Positions 12,746 to 23,800 of a DNA stretch of 64,000 nt are shown in pieces. Below the pieces are notes generated by a model, which saw nothing but the letters and a program-made list of their open reading frames with translations, searched no databases and was not told where the DNA came from. The translations under genes and the position numbers were made by a program. Origin of the DNA: Siderastrea siderea (taxonomy: Eukaryota; Cnidaria; Anthozoa; Scleractinia; Rhizangiidae); NCBI GenBank assembly GCA_964030785.1, contig OZ034978.1, positions 4,845,001 to 4,909,000 of the forward strand. The letters run 5' to 3'. The first letter of the stretch is position 1; every line of letters begins with the position of its first letter.

Positions 12746-15700
12746 CTATAAACCTTTTAAAAGCTTATTTTGAAAGAACTGGTATAACTGATACAAGTCA
12801 TTCTTGTCCTGTCCATCAATCCATGTCATCTCCAACACGACACTATCACGTGGCACGTCACTAGCGACCTGTGCGCCAGTCCCCACGCGCATCGTGAACG
12901 ACAAGAGAGGTCTGGGAACACTTCCATCCTGCTGTGGGTCACTGCTATGTGATGGGCATTCATCAGAATCGAACTCCGCACCTTTTGAAACACCGGAGCC
13001 TGAAGCCACTTCTACAGCTTTTAAGATGGTTTTCCTATCTGTGTTGTCATCCTCCAACGCATCTTCTGTTTTCATGTCATTCAAAGCATCGACGGCAAGT
13101 TGCTTCGCGGTTTCGTTCATGCCACAAGACTGACTTTCTGCCGCATTTTCTTGCCCCGCGCTTTCCCTGAGTTTTTCCCGCCGCTTTCTTCTCTGGTGTG
13201 CCCAGGTTTTTTCTGAAGCGTGACAATCAAAAGCAAAGCAGGAGTTGCCGGCTTTGTCCTGCTCTTTCACAGTAACCTGTTGGGAATAAAATACAGCCCA
13301 GATATTAGACATCCCGCTTGCCAATCCAAATGAAGAGCGGGGGCTTAATTACGGACGCCCTTTATATATTAGCGGATAGTCGTCAAGGAGATTCAAATGC
13401 TCTCTACCACAAGCACTGGCAAAATGGTTGAGACACTCCCAAAACATTGAATATCCCTCTAAACACGCCCTCTTGAAAACAAACGAAAAACTTAAATACA
13501 TTTTTAACCTCCCAATGTTGTTGCTTGTTAGTTTAAATGTCAACACTGGTAAGGGAGACGGGGCTAGATGTGTACTGATTCAGAAATGGCCGTCAATACA
13601 ACGAGTGTCTCAAGTCAAGTAAACTTCCGTGTAGTTAATCGGTTTCTTCGCACACATGTAAACCCTTCCCACAAAAGAAAGGCTCTAGCGCCATGGATTG
13701 CACACCATCTTTTGGCAATTGCTTCAAGCGCGGTCCGCATCGTCTCTTCTCGAGTTAACGCAATGCCCTTACGTTTTGCAATAAACTTTAGGTCATCGTG
13801 TTTAATATTTTGTTCACAAACGAACCACAGTATTGACTAACCTTAAACTCATTCAGTGTCTTCTTGACATAATTCACTACTGCAGTGACTCTTTCAGACG
13901 CTTGAAACTGCTCGTCGCTACTTGGTTGTACAGCCACGAATTCAGCGGGAATGATTAACTGAAGAGGTTTGGCCGTTTTAGCTCGTTTGCGGCGCTTCGA
14001 AGGAGAGTCCTAATGAAAGCACACAATCTTCAAGCTACCAGTATAAACACAGGTTACCCAAGCTCACGATAAAACAATATGAGACAAATGAGACAAGTGA
14101 GCATTTTTTTCTTGCTAATAAGCCCCTAGAGGTTGGGTTACAAAGATTTGCGGCATATTATAAGGCCTTGTATGTGAACTCAACAGTTTTGTTTCAAAGG
14201 GAGAAATTGGAATGTTTACTTGCCCACATGATAAAATCAATTAAATAGCATAGCACAGAAACAACTTAAAAGTGTTTCACTTTTTATTACTGACAGCTCT
14301 TTATTCAGTGAGCATCTCGTTTAATTGTCTTTTAAGGCGAGTTTTCAAGTGGGGCTCAGTTAGCATTATTATGGGCAAGTTTGTTGTGAGCGAATTGTCC
14401 TGCACTTTCCGTGCTGAGGTCCGTAACTCGCAAGCACAGTTGAATGGAAATTGATACATTAGTTTCGAAGAAAATAAAGTTAATCGTTGGCAAACACACC
14501 TGCACAACAACATCAGGTAAGAAGGACCAAGCCACACCCCAGCGCATAGTGTGCCCCTGGCAGAACTCTGTGGTTGTCACTGTTTTTATCTGAAAAGAAG
14601 AGAATAGGGGATTTTTCATTCCATAATCCATAACCCTATGAAATCACAGAAAGCGTTTTAAATGTTGCACCAATCATCGGAGGATACAGTATGTACATGC
14701 ATTTTGTTAAGGGATAATAAATATAGCTATTATTGTTGAAGTATCATAAGACATTTGCATTAAATCGACCAAAATGAAAACAGCACAGACACTCAAGAGG
14801 TGACACATCTGTTTATATACATACACAACATGTTAATCCCCATTAAAAGGATTTCAGAGTAGAACATAATTATGTCCTGTTTCCTCAACGTATGGTAGTA
14901 CTTACATTGTTTTCTTTGAGGTGAGCCAAGATCGGACTTAAGCTGGACTTCTTCCCCAGCATTGTAGTGTACCAGCTACAATAAGTTGATAAGTTGATCT
15001 ACATAAATAAGTGTCACTTTATGCCCTAAATTAGCTGACTCACTTACTGTCTGACTGACTGACTGACTGACTGACTGACTGACTGACTGACTGACTGTCT
15101 GACTGACTAACTGACTGACTGACTGGGTCAGCAGTGGCAGATCCAGGATTTTTGAAGGGGGGGAGGGGGGACCTGACAGAACAATAATATCAGAACAAAC
15201 GGAGACAAAATCGCCTCAGTGATAGTTTTGTTCCCTTTCTTAATTTCAAGTTTAAATGAACCCAAAGAGGGGGGTGGCTAGCCACCCAATCGACCACCCT
15301 GGATCCAACCCCGCTGACTGAGAGACTGACTGACTGGAATCTAACTGACTCACTGACTGTCTGACTGACAGACTTACTGAATAACTAAATGACTGGCTGA
15401 CTGACAGGCTGACTCACTGACTGCCTGTTTGACAGAATGACTAGCTGGCTGCCTGAATGACAGGCACTGATTGACAGAATAACTAACTGACTGACTGACT
15501 GAAGGGTGGACCAAGTGATTCACTTGAGGTTAGACAAGTTATGTGACGGTTTAGGCCGGTTCCCTTTATTATGTATCTACCCAGTTGTAGGAAGTCAAGC
15601 AACAATAAATTCAACAAAGTTACAACTTACAATACCTGATGTGTTCCTTTAAACTGAGGCTATCTTTGATAATTTCTTTGACAAATTCCACCTCACCCCC

Positions 15701-18700
15701 TCCGGTGACAGTTTCACTTTCTGTTCCTGTACACACACCACTGGGCTGAGGACGTTTGTCACTGCGAGCAATACCATGAGAAGCTTCAAACTCACTGACA
15801 AAGAATGGTGGATTGCACATACAGAAATCAAACTCTTTGTTCTCCTCATCTTCAAGAGGTATTTCAAGAAAGCTGCTGTGGTTGACTTGTTTCACTGGAA
15901 CAAAACAAATGCCTTAAACTGTGATGATGTTTAGGTAATATTGTATACCAATGAATGACAAATCCAGCTGGTTGAACTGGGAGTCTTCAGTTTACAAATG
16001 AGTGCCACTAACCATAAGGCTACACCACTTCATCTCAAAAGACAAATACAGCAACAGTTGTATTTCAGAATTATATGTAGATCATCGCAGTGAAAGTGTT
16101 TTAACCTAAGCGGTTGAAAAGAAGAAACCTGAAAAAATTCAGGCTTGAACGGGAATCGAACCCATGACCTCTGCGATACCGGTGCAGCACTCTAACCAAT
16201 TGAGCTATCAAGCCACCTGGGAGCTGGTCAATTGAGAGTTCGTATTTATCCCGTAGATGGAGAATAAATGAACATTAATATATGAAATTCATATATATTT
16301 GAACTGCGGATAAAGATAGAATTATATGTAGATCATCGCAGTGAAAGTGTTTCAACCTAAGCGGTTGAAAAGAAGAAACCTGAAAAAATTCAGGCTTGAA
16401 CGGGAATCGAACCCATGACCTCTGCGATACCGGTGCAGCACTCTAACCAATTGAGCTATAAAGCCAACTGGGAGCTGGTCAATTGAGAGTTCGTATTTAT
16501 CCCGTAGATGGAGAATAAATGAACATTAATATATGAAATTCATATATTTGAACTGCGGATAAAGATAGAATTATATGTAGATCATCGCAGTGAAAGTGTT
16601 TCAACCTAAGCGGTTGAAAAGAAGAAACCTGAAAAAATTCAGGCTTGAACGGGAATCGTCAACCCATGACCTCTGCGATACCTGTGCAGCACTCTAACCA
16701 ATTGAGCTATAAAGCCAACTGGGAGCTGGTCAATTGAGAGTTCGTATTTATCCCGTAGATGGAGAATAAATGAACATTAATATATGAAATTCATATATTT
16801 GAACTGTGGATAAAGATAGAATTATATGTAGATCATCGCAGTGAAAGTGTTTCAACCTAAGCGGTTGAAAAGAAGAAACCTGAAAAAATTCAGGCTTGAA
16901 CGGGAATCGAACCCATGACCTCTGCGATACCGGTGCAGCACTCTAACCAATTGAGCTATAAAGCCAACTGGGAGCTGGTCAATTGAGAGTTCGTATTTAT
17001 TGGTTAGTCAGTGCTGCACCGGTATCGCAGAGGTCATGGGTTCGATTCCTGTTCAAGCCCGAATTTTTTCAGGTTTCTTCTTTTCAACCGCTTAGGTTGA
17101 AACACTTTCACTGTGATGATCTTCTATCTTTATCCGCAGTTCAAATATATGAATTTCATATATTAATGTTCATTTATTCTCCATCTACAGGATAAATACG
17201 AACTCTCAATTGACCAGCTCCCAGTTGGCTTGATAGCTCAATTGGTTAGAGTGCTGCACTGGTATCGCAGAGGTCATGGGTTCCATTCCCATTCAAGCCT
17301 GAATTTTTTCAGGTTTCTTCTTTTCAACCGCTTAGGTTGAAACACTTTCACTGCGATGATCTAAATATAATTCTATCTTTATCCGCAGTTCAAATATATG
17401 AATTTCATATATTAATGTTCAGTTGTATTTCAACAAATATTGAAATATAGTGACCAAGGTCAAATTGCTTCACACAATTTGATAACAAATAAAACAATAA
17501 ATTGTTTCATCTTTGAAACTTTCATGCATTAAGTCAACTGATGAGTAGAAAATAATTTCTTAGACAATATAATTAGTATTTTTTTAGTATTTTTTACGCG
17601 TTTGCAATGATAATATAAAGCAAGACATGACCTGCCTAATCACCCTGTTTTAGCGTGCGTGACGAAGAGCGTGATGAAATATTTTGATCATAGCGTGACT
17701 CAGCCTGGCCTCGTAGCTGAGTTGGTAGAGCGATGGTGTTCTAATCAGGAGGTCATGGGTTCAAATCCCACCAGAGTCAAAGATTTTTCTTTTATCTTGG
17801 TTCTCATTTCTAATTTCTTCTTTTAAGGCCTGTGGCTGGGGGGAAATTATGGAGGGCAGTATTGCTCACTTCTTGGCACTCATACATACACTTTACATCA
17901 TAATATTACTAAGTTTATAGCGATCGCGAGTTCATGCCAGCTTTCAAACTAAAGCTCGCTAGTACATTCGTCCTTGCTCTCGTCGAAGAAAAGTTAAGTC
18001 CATTGAATTCCTTGTACTTTTCTACACAACTTTCCTTAAAGATTTTGGCGAAGCAAAGCAAAACTGCCAAAAAAATGCTTGCATTTGACTGTTGAATTAT
18101 TCAACTTGGCGAAAGCAAGGGACTTCCCCGAATCGGCTTCTGTGTTTCAGTGATGTAATGTTTACGTGCCAGGGCAAGTTAGGCGAATTCATGCCAGCTT
18201 CAAAGCTCGCTAGCACCTTCGTTCTTGCTTTCATCGAAAGGGTTTTTATGCCATTAAATCGCCAGTAATTTTCTACACCAACTGTCATGAAAATTCTGGC
18301 GAATAAACTCTAAATGAACGAAAATTACTGGCAAGTATTGTTTTCACCGAGCGGAGGTCTGGGGCAAGTGACCACCAAAAAAAAAAAGGAAAAAAAAAAC
18401 GGGTATTTCTAGACCCCGTCCTGACGGCAGGGTAAAAAACCACGGAAAAAAAAGGGTATTACTAGACCCCGTCCTGACGGCGGGGTAAGTAAAGAATCCC
18501 AACACATCTAGCTCACATAAATATCCCTCCGCATGTAAAAATGCACAAAAAATGATCTGCGAAAACAAGAGATGCTTTTGGTTACCCTTGCTGTCTGGAT
18601 GCGTGACACCCACACATAAAATTGCTAATGACATATTAGCAAATTGTAAGTTGAATGAATGGCAGGTAGTTCATAGTAATGCAGAAATGATAAGACTCAG

Positions 18701-20227
18701 CAAAGATTCACAACAAGTGTTACTATCATCCATACCTTGTATGTGGTTTTCCAGACCATTAGATTTCACATTTTCTTTGGCAAAGGACACTGACGACTCA
18801 TCCACTTCAGTTGCTAAGAAATGCCAGTTGTTGAGTTTAGCACCCAGCAGAGGATAAATACAGGATGCTCCTGAGCCTGAAATTTGAGAACACATCCAAA
18901 ATTAATGATTTCCTATTTGCAGATCAGCAAAGTTTGCACTGTGCTATTCGGTTAAGCCCATCTTAATGCTGATCATTTCCCAAGAGCCTCCTGCTCCTGT
19001 AAATGTTTGCTGAAGACTTACAGATGTTAAGTTCCCAACACTCCAGACCTACCATAAAATTTTGCAAACAATCTCCCTTCCCCCTCTCCCAAAGTAACAC
19101 CTACCCTAAAACACTGTTAATTTGGGATGTTACTACATGCAGTAGCTACTCAAAGAAATGACTGTCTTGGATGTAACAGCCTCTTGTTACAACGGCACAT
19201 GTATAGTAACAGATTCCTACCTAAAGAAAAGGTCCAACTAGAGATTAATACCTTACTGTCTACACCAAAGCAATAAAAACAATGTATTCCCATGTGAATA
19301 TGCTGTGGTTTTAATTTATTTTGGGTATGAATATTTCCAAACCACTTGAGAATGATACGCTACAACTGTAAGCGTTAAATGATAACATGAGAATTGTCAG
19401 AGCTCACACTAGCATGCATACAGATTTTTGTCATGAGAAACAAAGATACTAGGAACAGTAAATGATCTGAACTCATGCTTGCACTGCCTCATCCCTAGGC
19501 CCCGGTTTAGCGTGGGCACACCACAACGCCATGCGCACCATCATATAATAAGGAGGGATGCCTGGGGATGAAGCAGATGCCTAAAGGAATTCATATTTAT
19601 CTCATGAACAGTAATCAGCACCTCTAATGCATGAGACTTTGAGAGTATTATATTATTAAGGAGAACTTAATTAAGTTTATAACAATGTATAATGTACGGA
19701 TTGCGTGACAGCTGTTTCAACAAAACCTGATACTTCATGAAACTAAAAACTAAAAAACAATATTCCAGAAATACACACATCAGTAATGAAAAGAACGCTA
19801 TTATGTTGAATGAAACAGATAATGATTTGATTTATTTTAAATTATTCGTTTGAAAATGGCTATAACTGCACGCACAGATTAAAGTTTCTTCCTTACCGAT
19901 ATCAAAACCACGAACTGTTGCGTGACTGAAAACATCAGGGAGGCACGAAAGAAGATCTTCGATCCACAAGATGTAGTTAAGCCGAAGAGGGACTGTTGGA
20001 ATCAGTCGATCTAGTGGAATGCTCAGCTTGAGTCCAAAGTCGTGTTCCAACAAAGCACAAGTCAAGGCTCGCAAAGCTTCAGGATCCTTGAAATTTAACG
20101 TGAGATGCCCAGATTTAGTTTCCTTTGTGAACTTCCTGAAATAGTCAAACTTCTCGGCAAGTAACTTGAAGTCGGGTGGGGCCTTTCTGTAGATATTTCT
20201 CGGGTGCATGAGGTCATTGAACCCCAT
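12746..20227 (-). CDS. METTL16: METTL16, RNA N6-adenosine methyltransferase (7 exons)
   Basis: Exons in transcript order are 20227-19897, 18876-18736, 15894-15636, 14975-14906, 14589-14500, 14009-13842 and 13276-12746 (stop TAG). All introns are GT-AG and all phases agree, giving 529 aa (human about 562). METTL16 methylates U6 snRNA and MAT2A hairpins using S-adenosylmethionine. Exon 1 carries the N-terminal RNA-binding segment (MHPRN, NFKDPEALRALTCALL). Residues about 109-120 form the SAM-binding glycine motif DIGSGASCIYPL. The catalytic NPPF is at 185-188. EFCQGHTMRW is in exon 5, and a Lys/Arg-rich linker opens exon 6. Exon 7 has a basic HQRRKRREK patch, an acidic Ser-rich spacer, and a C-terminal segment (VVLEMTWIDGQ) matching the C-terminal U6-binding region of vertebrate METTL16. 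The ATG at 20227 aligns with the human start. No defects are seen. Confidence 0.95.
13277..14905. other. METTL16 introns 4-6
   Basis: Introns 13277-13841, 14010-14499 and 14590-14905 separate the last exons. I find no RNA gene or clear transposon in them. The short open frames here are extensions of the real exons or chance frames. Confidence 0.5.
15036..15502. repeat. (GACT)n microsatellite split by a MITE
   Basis: Near-perfect GACT repeats at 15036-15125 resume in degenerate form at about 15317-15502 after a transposon insertion. The array lies in METTL16 intron 3. The left half is much purer than the right half. Confidence 0.85.
15132..15316. mobile_element. MITE with CAGTGGCAGATCC-type ends, copy 2
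   Basis: It is clearly homologous to the element at 2463-2642. They share GATCCAGGATTTTTGAA, TTGTTCCCTTTC and GGGGGGTGGCTAGCCACCCA. It is inserted in the GACT microsatellite of METTL16 intron 3. Its right end (GATCCAACCCCGCTG) is less well kept, so the exact boundary is uncertain by a few bases. Confidence 0.75.
16142..16214 (-). tRNA. tRNA-like copy 1, Thr(GGT)-like
   Basis: The cloverleaf has a perfect 7-bp acceptor stem (GGCTTGA with TCAAGCC), a D arm GCTC/GAGT and a T arm with TTCGATT loop. The anticodon loop is CCGGTAT, implying GGT, but position 33 is C rather than the near-invariant T and one anticodon-stem pair is mismatched. Nuclear genomes normally read these Thr codons with AGT. 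I therefore think this is a tRNA-derived repeat rather than a working tRNA, although it is the best-preserved copy. Confidence 0.45.
16393..16465 (-). tRNA. tRNA-like copy 2, Thr(GGT)-like
   Basis: Same fold as copy 1, but the acceptor stem reads GGCTTTA at its 5' side, giving one mismatch. The anticodon loop is CCGGTAT with C33. Probably a repeat-borne pseudogene. Confidence 0.4.
16642..16716 (-). pseudogene. tRNA-like copy 3, broken
   Basis: This copy has a 2-bp insertion in the T loop region and a changed base in the anticodon loop (CCTGTGCAG on the plus strand in place of CCGGTGCAG). It is 75 bp rather than 73 bp and is presumably non-functional. Confidence 0.6.
16893..16965 (-). tRNA. 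tRNA-like copy 4, Thr(GGT)-like
   Basis: Identical in layout to copy 2, with an acceptor mismatch and C33 in the anticodon loop. It is the last minus-strand copy before the inversion. Confidence 0.4.
17000..17059 (+). pseudogene. tRNA-like copy 5, 5' truncated at the inversion
   Basis: Only the part from the D loop (TTGGTTAG) to the 3' acceptor strand remains. The 5' acceptor and D stem are lost at the junction where the array changes orientation. The phrase GAGAGTTCGTATTTAT before it is the tail of the previous inverted unit. Confidence 0.65.
17227..17299 (+). tRNA. tRNA-like copy 6, Thr(GGT)-like
   Basis: The acceptor stem is GGCTTGA/TCAAGCC and the anticodon loop CTGGTAT has the canonical T33. 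However, the T loop reads TTCCATT rather than TTCGATT, weakening the B box. Likely a degenerate repeat copy. Confidence 0.4.
17707..17778 (+). tRNA. tRNA-like sequence, Arg(TCT)-like
   Basis: It has clear internal pol III boxes (TAGCTGAGTTGG and GGTTCAAATCC) and a loop GTTCTAA implying anticodon TCT. The acceptor stem (GGCCTCG against CAGAGTC) and the anticodon stem pair badly. It is more likely the head of a tRNA-derived SINE than a working tRNA. Confidence 0.35.
17928..18320. repeat. Diverged direct repeat and hairpin doublet in METTL16 intron 2
   Basis: About 17928-18060 and 18184-18311 are diverged copies of one sequence. Shared phrases are TTCATGCCAGCTT, AAGCTCGCTAG, TTTTCTACAC and TCTGGCGAA-like ends. 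Just beyond, 18401-18434 and 18454-18487 are two copies of a unit containing TAGACCCCGTCCTGACGGC, which can form a short hairpin, each preceded by an A-rich run. Confidence 0.6.
18877..19896. other. METTL16 intron 1
   Basis: This intron of 1,020 bp has consensus GTAAGG donor and TTTCAG acceptor on the minus strand. I see no gene, RNA or clear transposon in it. Confidence 0.6.
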
Positions 20228-20296
20228 GATCTTTACGTTTAGGTCCACGCAGAAAGTGGAATCGAAATCAGTCACAACAGCGAAAGATGAACTCTA

Positions 20297-20306
20297 CCGC
20301 CATGTT
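20297..20306 (-). promoter_or_regulatory. YY1-like motif upstream of METTL16
   Basis: On the minus strand this reads AACATGGCGG, the core of a YY1-type initiator element, about 70 bp before the METTL16 start codon. The ATG inside it (minus strand at 20303) opens a 12-codon upstream frame that ends in TGA before the main start. If transcription starts upstream of it, this would be a short uORF. Confidence 0.4.
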
Positions 20307-20819
20307 GGACGAAGAAGTCGAAGACTGGGATTTGGTACCCAGACTTCTTGTGGTTCAACTCTGGCCTCGTATAGAAGACTGCGTGATTGGATGAAAACCA
20401 TAGTTTCGAGAGTTAATTTCCACAAAAGGAATAGAAAACTTTTTTCCTTGTTTCCACTGACTTCAAACCTCAGTTCTGTCTCTACAAACATACAGTGGAA
20501 CAACGGAGAGTCTCAGACCATTTGTACCGTAGCTTCTTGACTGACAGAAACACAATTCCCACAAAAACAACAACAACAACAAACAAAGCCAAAAAAAAAA
20601 AAACAGTAAATGAGCGTGTAACTTGTAATCAGGCGCTATTTTCTTTCCGCCTGGTAAACCATTCCTGCAGAAACGCGGTCAGTGCCTGAGAGAATTATTA
20701 TAATTTTTTTAATTCCTTTTTTTTAATCTGACTTGCATCAGTCTGGTCTGCTGGTCGGCTTAAATGGTCGACAGAAACTGGCATCCAATTTCTTCTTGCT
20801 GAGTGACTACGAGATTAGA

Positions 20820-23800
20820 CGGGAACCATCCCTGTTTGATAATTATCACAGCTGACGTTAAAAGAAATGTAATTCTTCTTGAGCTAATGAAGCCGATCTG
20901 CATGAAGTTTTGGTGCTAAAGTTGAAGATGCCCTGTCTTTGTCGGTTTCGTTCAGTTTTGGTTTTTCGTGCCTTGTGAATGTAAAAGGAATATTTTTTTT
21001 GAAAAACTAAAAATATGGCCAAGTCAAGAACATATCACCGCTTCTGTCAAGTGCATTTGTAGTGTCGTATTTGGTGCTTCTCGGAATAGCCTAATTACAT
21101 CTCTATCGTGCTTTGAAAATTAATAAACGACTAGGGAGTTGGCTGAGGTGTACGGCGTGTGATAACACACGGAAACTAAAACTTTTGATTAACTGTTTAC
21201 AACTGGTTTTTTTCCAGTCGCAAGCCGTCCTGTCTGCGAGCAACTGAGAAAGGGGCGCTGATTATCCTGATCGATCTATGAGATATTGTTTAAAATATTT
21301 GCTTTGTAGGTGATATTCTTAAACTCTTCACAGTCTCTCTTTTCCCGTTTGTTTGCGGAATTTGTTCACCGAGAGAACTTGTTTAGCTGCCATCTTTATT
21401 TTCAGGAAAAGCGAAATCTGTCTGGAGAATAAAACAGGCCAGACGGCCAGACATGTATAGACTGAACAGGCAATCATTTCTGAGTAGGAAAAAGTTATCT
21501 AAAAGCTTCTAAATCTGCATGCCGATACATCTGATTGTTTGCTTTGCAAAACGTCCGGTTGAAACGGGTTAACCTCTGACTTCAACCACTAACCGCTAAC
21601 AATAACCACAAACCATTAACTACTAATCCGCAGCTAACCACTAACCTTAGGTTAATCTAACCTTGGTCTTTGATGCCCCGAATGCCAGGCTCTTAAGTGA
21701 ATACGGAAGTACGCCTCCAAGTATGATACAGACACACTTGATAGCGCACCGCGCCAATAGGTTGAGAAAATTGTAAAACTGATTAATATGCGACTGAAAC
21801 TAGTTTTAAACTATCGATCAAAATATACAGACTTACGAAATAGAGAGAGAAAGTAAAAGAAAAGCAAAGTAAAGTAAAACCTTTATTTAGACACGATGGC
21901 AATTAAAGCATATAAAGCTTGTGGGGGTGGGATTAATCCACGTGCGTTCTGCGGCTTGCCTCAGTAGCGATTCCATGGACCGGGACAGATATTTTACAGG
22001 CGAGGAAATGTAAAAACATGATTACTATGGTCAATTAACCTCCGAACACGTAAGGTGTGGGTAATGGGGCCATGTGAAAGTGATCAAAGAGACTCATTTG
22101 GAGCTTCTACCTATAGCATAAGGTAAATTAAACTTGTATCTTGTTCTTTAATTGAATATGAACTGGTGAGCCGAAGTCGATCTGCGCCGGGTATGTGCTA
22201 AGACAGTATAAACTGTTTCGCAGTGACAATCCATTGTGTCTATGAACAAATAAAGGCGAACATATATTGATTATGGTCAACCAAGGGCCACCTAAGTAGT
22301 TTGTCTAAAATGCCGGCTTTCTAGGTGATATTAGGCTTACTTCGAAGGTCAAACTTTTCATGTACCTAACCTATTGCAAAAGAGCCAAAGCTATCCGTTT
22401 GTGATAATTTGCAGGAGGCTCGTCAGTGAAGCCTTCGACGTTTCAGCCTAAAAGTGCTCACAACACCCAACTTTTCCATTTGTTGGGCGAGTTCGATCAG
22501 TGATCTATAAGTTAGATTGGTAGAGTCGCCAATTAGAATAACATGGTAAGGAAAATCTTGGGAGATTGCAAAACTGGTGATGGGGCCTTTCTATAACCGC
22601 TTGTCTAATGTATACCTGGTATTTTATTGCGGAAAAACTCCTTCTGAAAAGGGTTAACGCTGATGCAAACCACTAACCTCCAATTTTTCATCTGAAGCTA
22701 ACCACTAACCTCAGCTAAATATTGGTCTTACGGAAGCACGACGCTAAGTGTGACATAATTGACAGTGCACTCTTTCCTGATAGAAAGAGAAAAAATGGCC
22801 GGGTCAAAAAAAAAAAAAAAAAACGAAACAAAACAAAACAAAACAAAGGAAAAAATAAAAATAAAAACAAAAGCGGAAAGCAATTTTTACCGATGTTGTA
22901 ATGGCGCTAAGGTTGTCATATTCAGTAAAGATAAGTCCTAAATTACTTCTGAACTGTCGATTGATAAGAATGGAGTCGTAGAGAGGCAGGCAATAGCGAT
23001 TCTGAGAGTTTTCTGCCAAGATTTTTTGTGTGGACTAGTATGAAACCACTGGAAGTAGAATTTGAAAGCACGATCAAGCTCAGATAGTAGCCTCCGTGCC
23101 GATATGGTGAGGGAGAGGTGGACCAGTGTCATATTGCCCCAATGGTTCTTGTAAGTAAAGCATTCTTAACAAAGTATTTTTTTTTTAAAGCATGTTTCAT
23201 TGATTCAGTTGAGCTACTGAGAAAATTGCCTTGATGGCAGAATTAAATTAGAGATGCAATTTCAAAACTAGCTCTACGGTCAAAAAGCTGTCCTCGGTTG
23301 CAACAGCCGCGTGGAAAGTAAGATCATCCTTTGTTTTAAACCCTAATTTTACAAAGTGATGCTTGAATGTTTCTTGAGTACAGTTGTGCTAAGTGCCTAC
23401 TTGAGAAATACGTCATAACATTCGTCATTGCTTGAGACATACGTCATATTCATCTGATTCATGTGTAGAAAATAGACCACTCTTAGTGTTCATACGAAAC
23501 TAAATGCGGGACTCTAGTGGTGTGTTTTCCATATGTTCACTAGTGAGGATATCGATGACGTCATTTCCCGCTTTTACATTGTAGTTTGCACAAACAATCG
23601 TGCTTATCCAATAAAAAATATTTTAACGGTGGCCTGGAGATATGAATTTTATTTTCTCGCGGTAAAAAAGCAATATTTTACTCACTCGCTGTGCTCTTTC
23701 GTAAAATGTTGATTTTACCACTCGAAAATAAAATTCATATCTTCGCGCCTCCGTGTAAAATTCTCCCCATATTTAAAACGATTTTCGTGTGAAAAAGCTT

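Larger units (their letters stand above)
16068..17419. repeat. Array of about 250-bp tRNA-containing repeats with internal inversion and 13-bp flanking repeat
   Basis: Four direct units (spacing 251, 249 and 251 bp) each carry a minus-strand tRNA-like sequence. At about 17000 the array flips, and two further units carry plus-strand copies. Each unit also contains small palindromes (AATATATGAAATTCATATATT without its first base, and CCTGAAAAAATTCAGG). The 13-bp sequence CAGTTGTATTTCA lies directly on both sides (16055-16067 and 17420-17432), like a target duplication for the whole block. It lies within METTL16 intron 2. Confidence 0.85.

Noticed and set aside
16068..17000. Regularly spaced repeats resembling a CRISPR array
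   Set aside because: The unit is 250 bp with no unique spacers, contains tRNA-like sequence, and lies in an animal intron.
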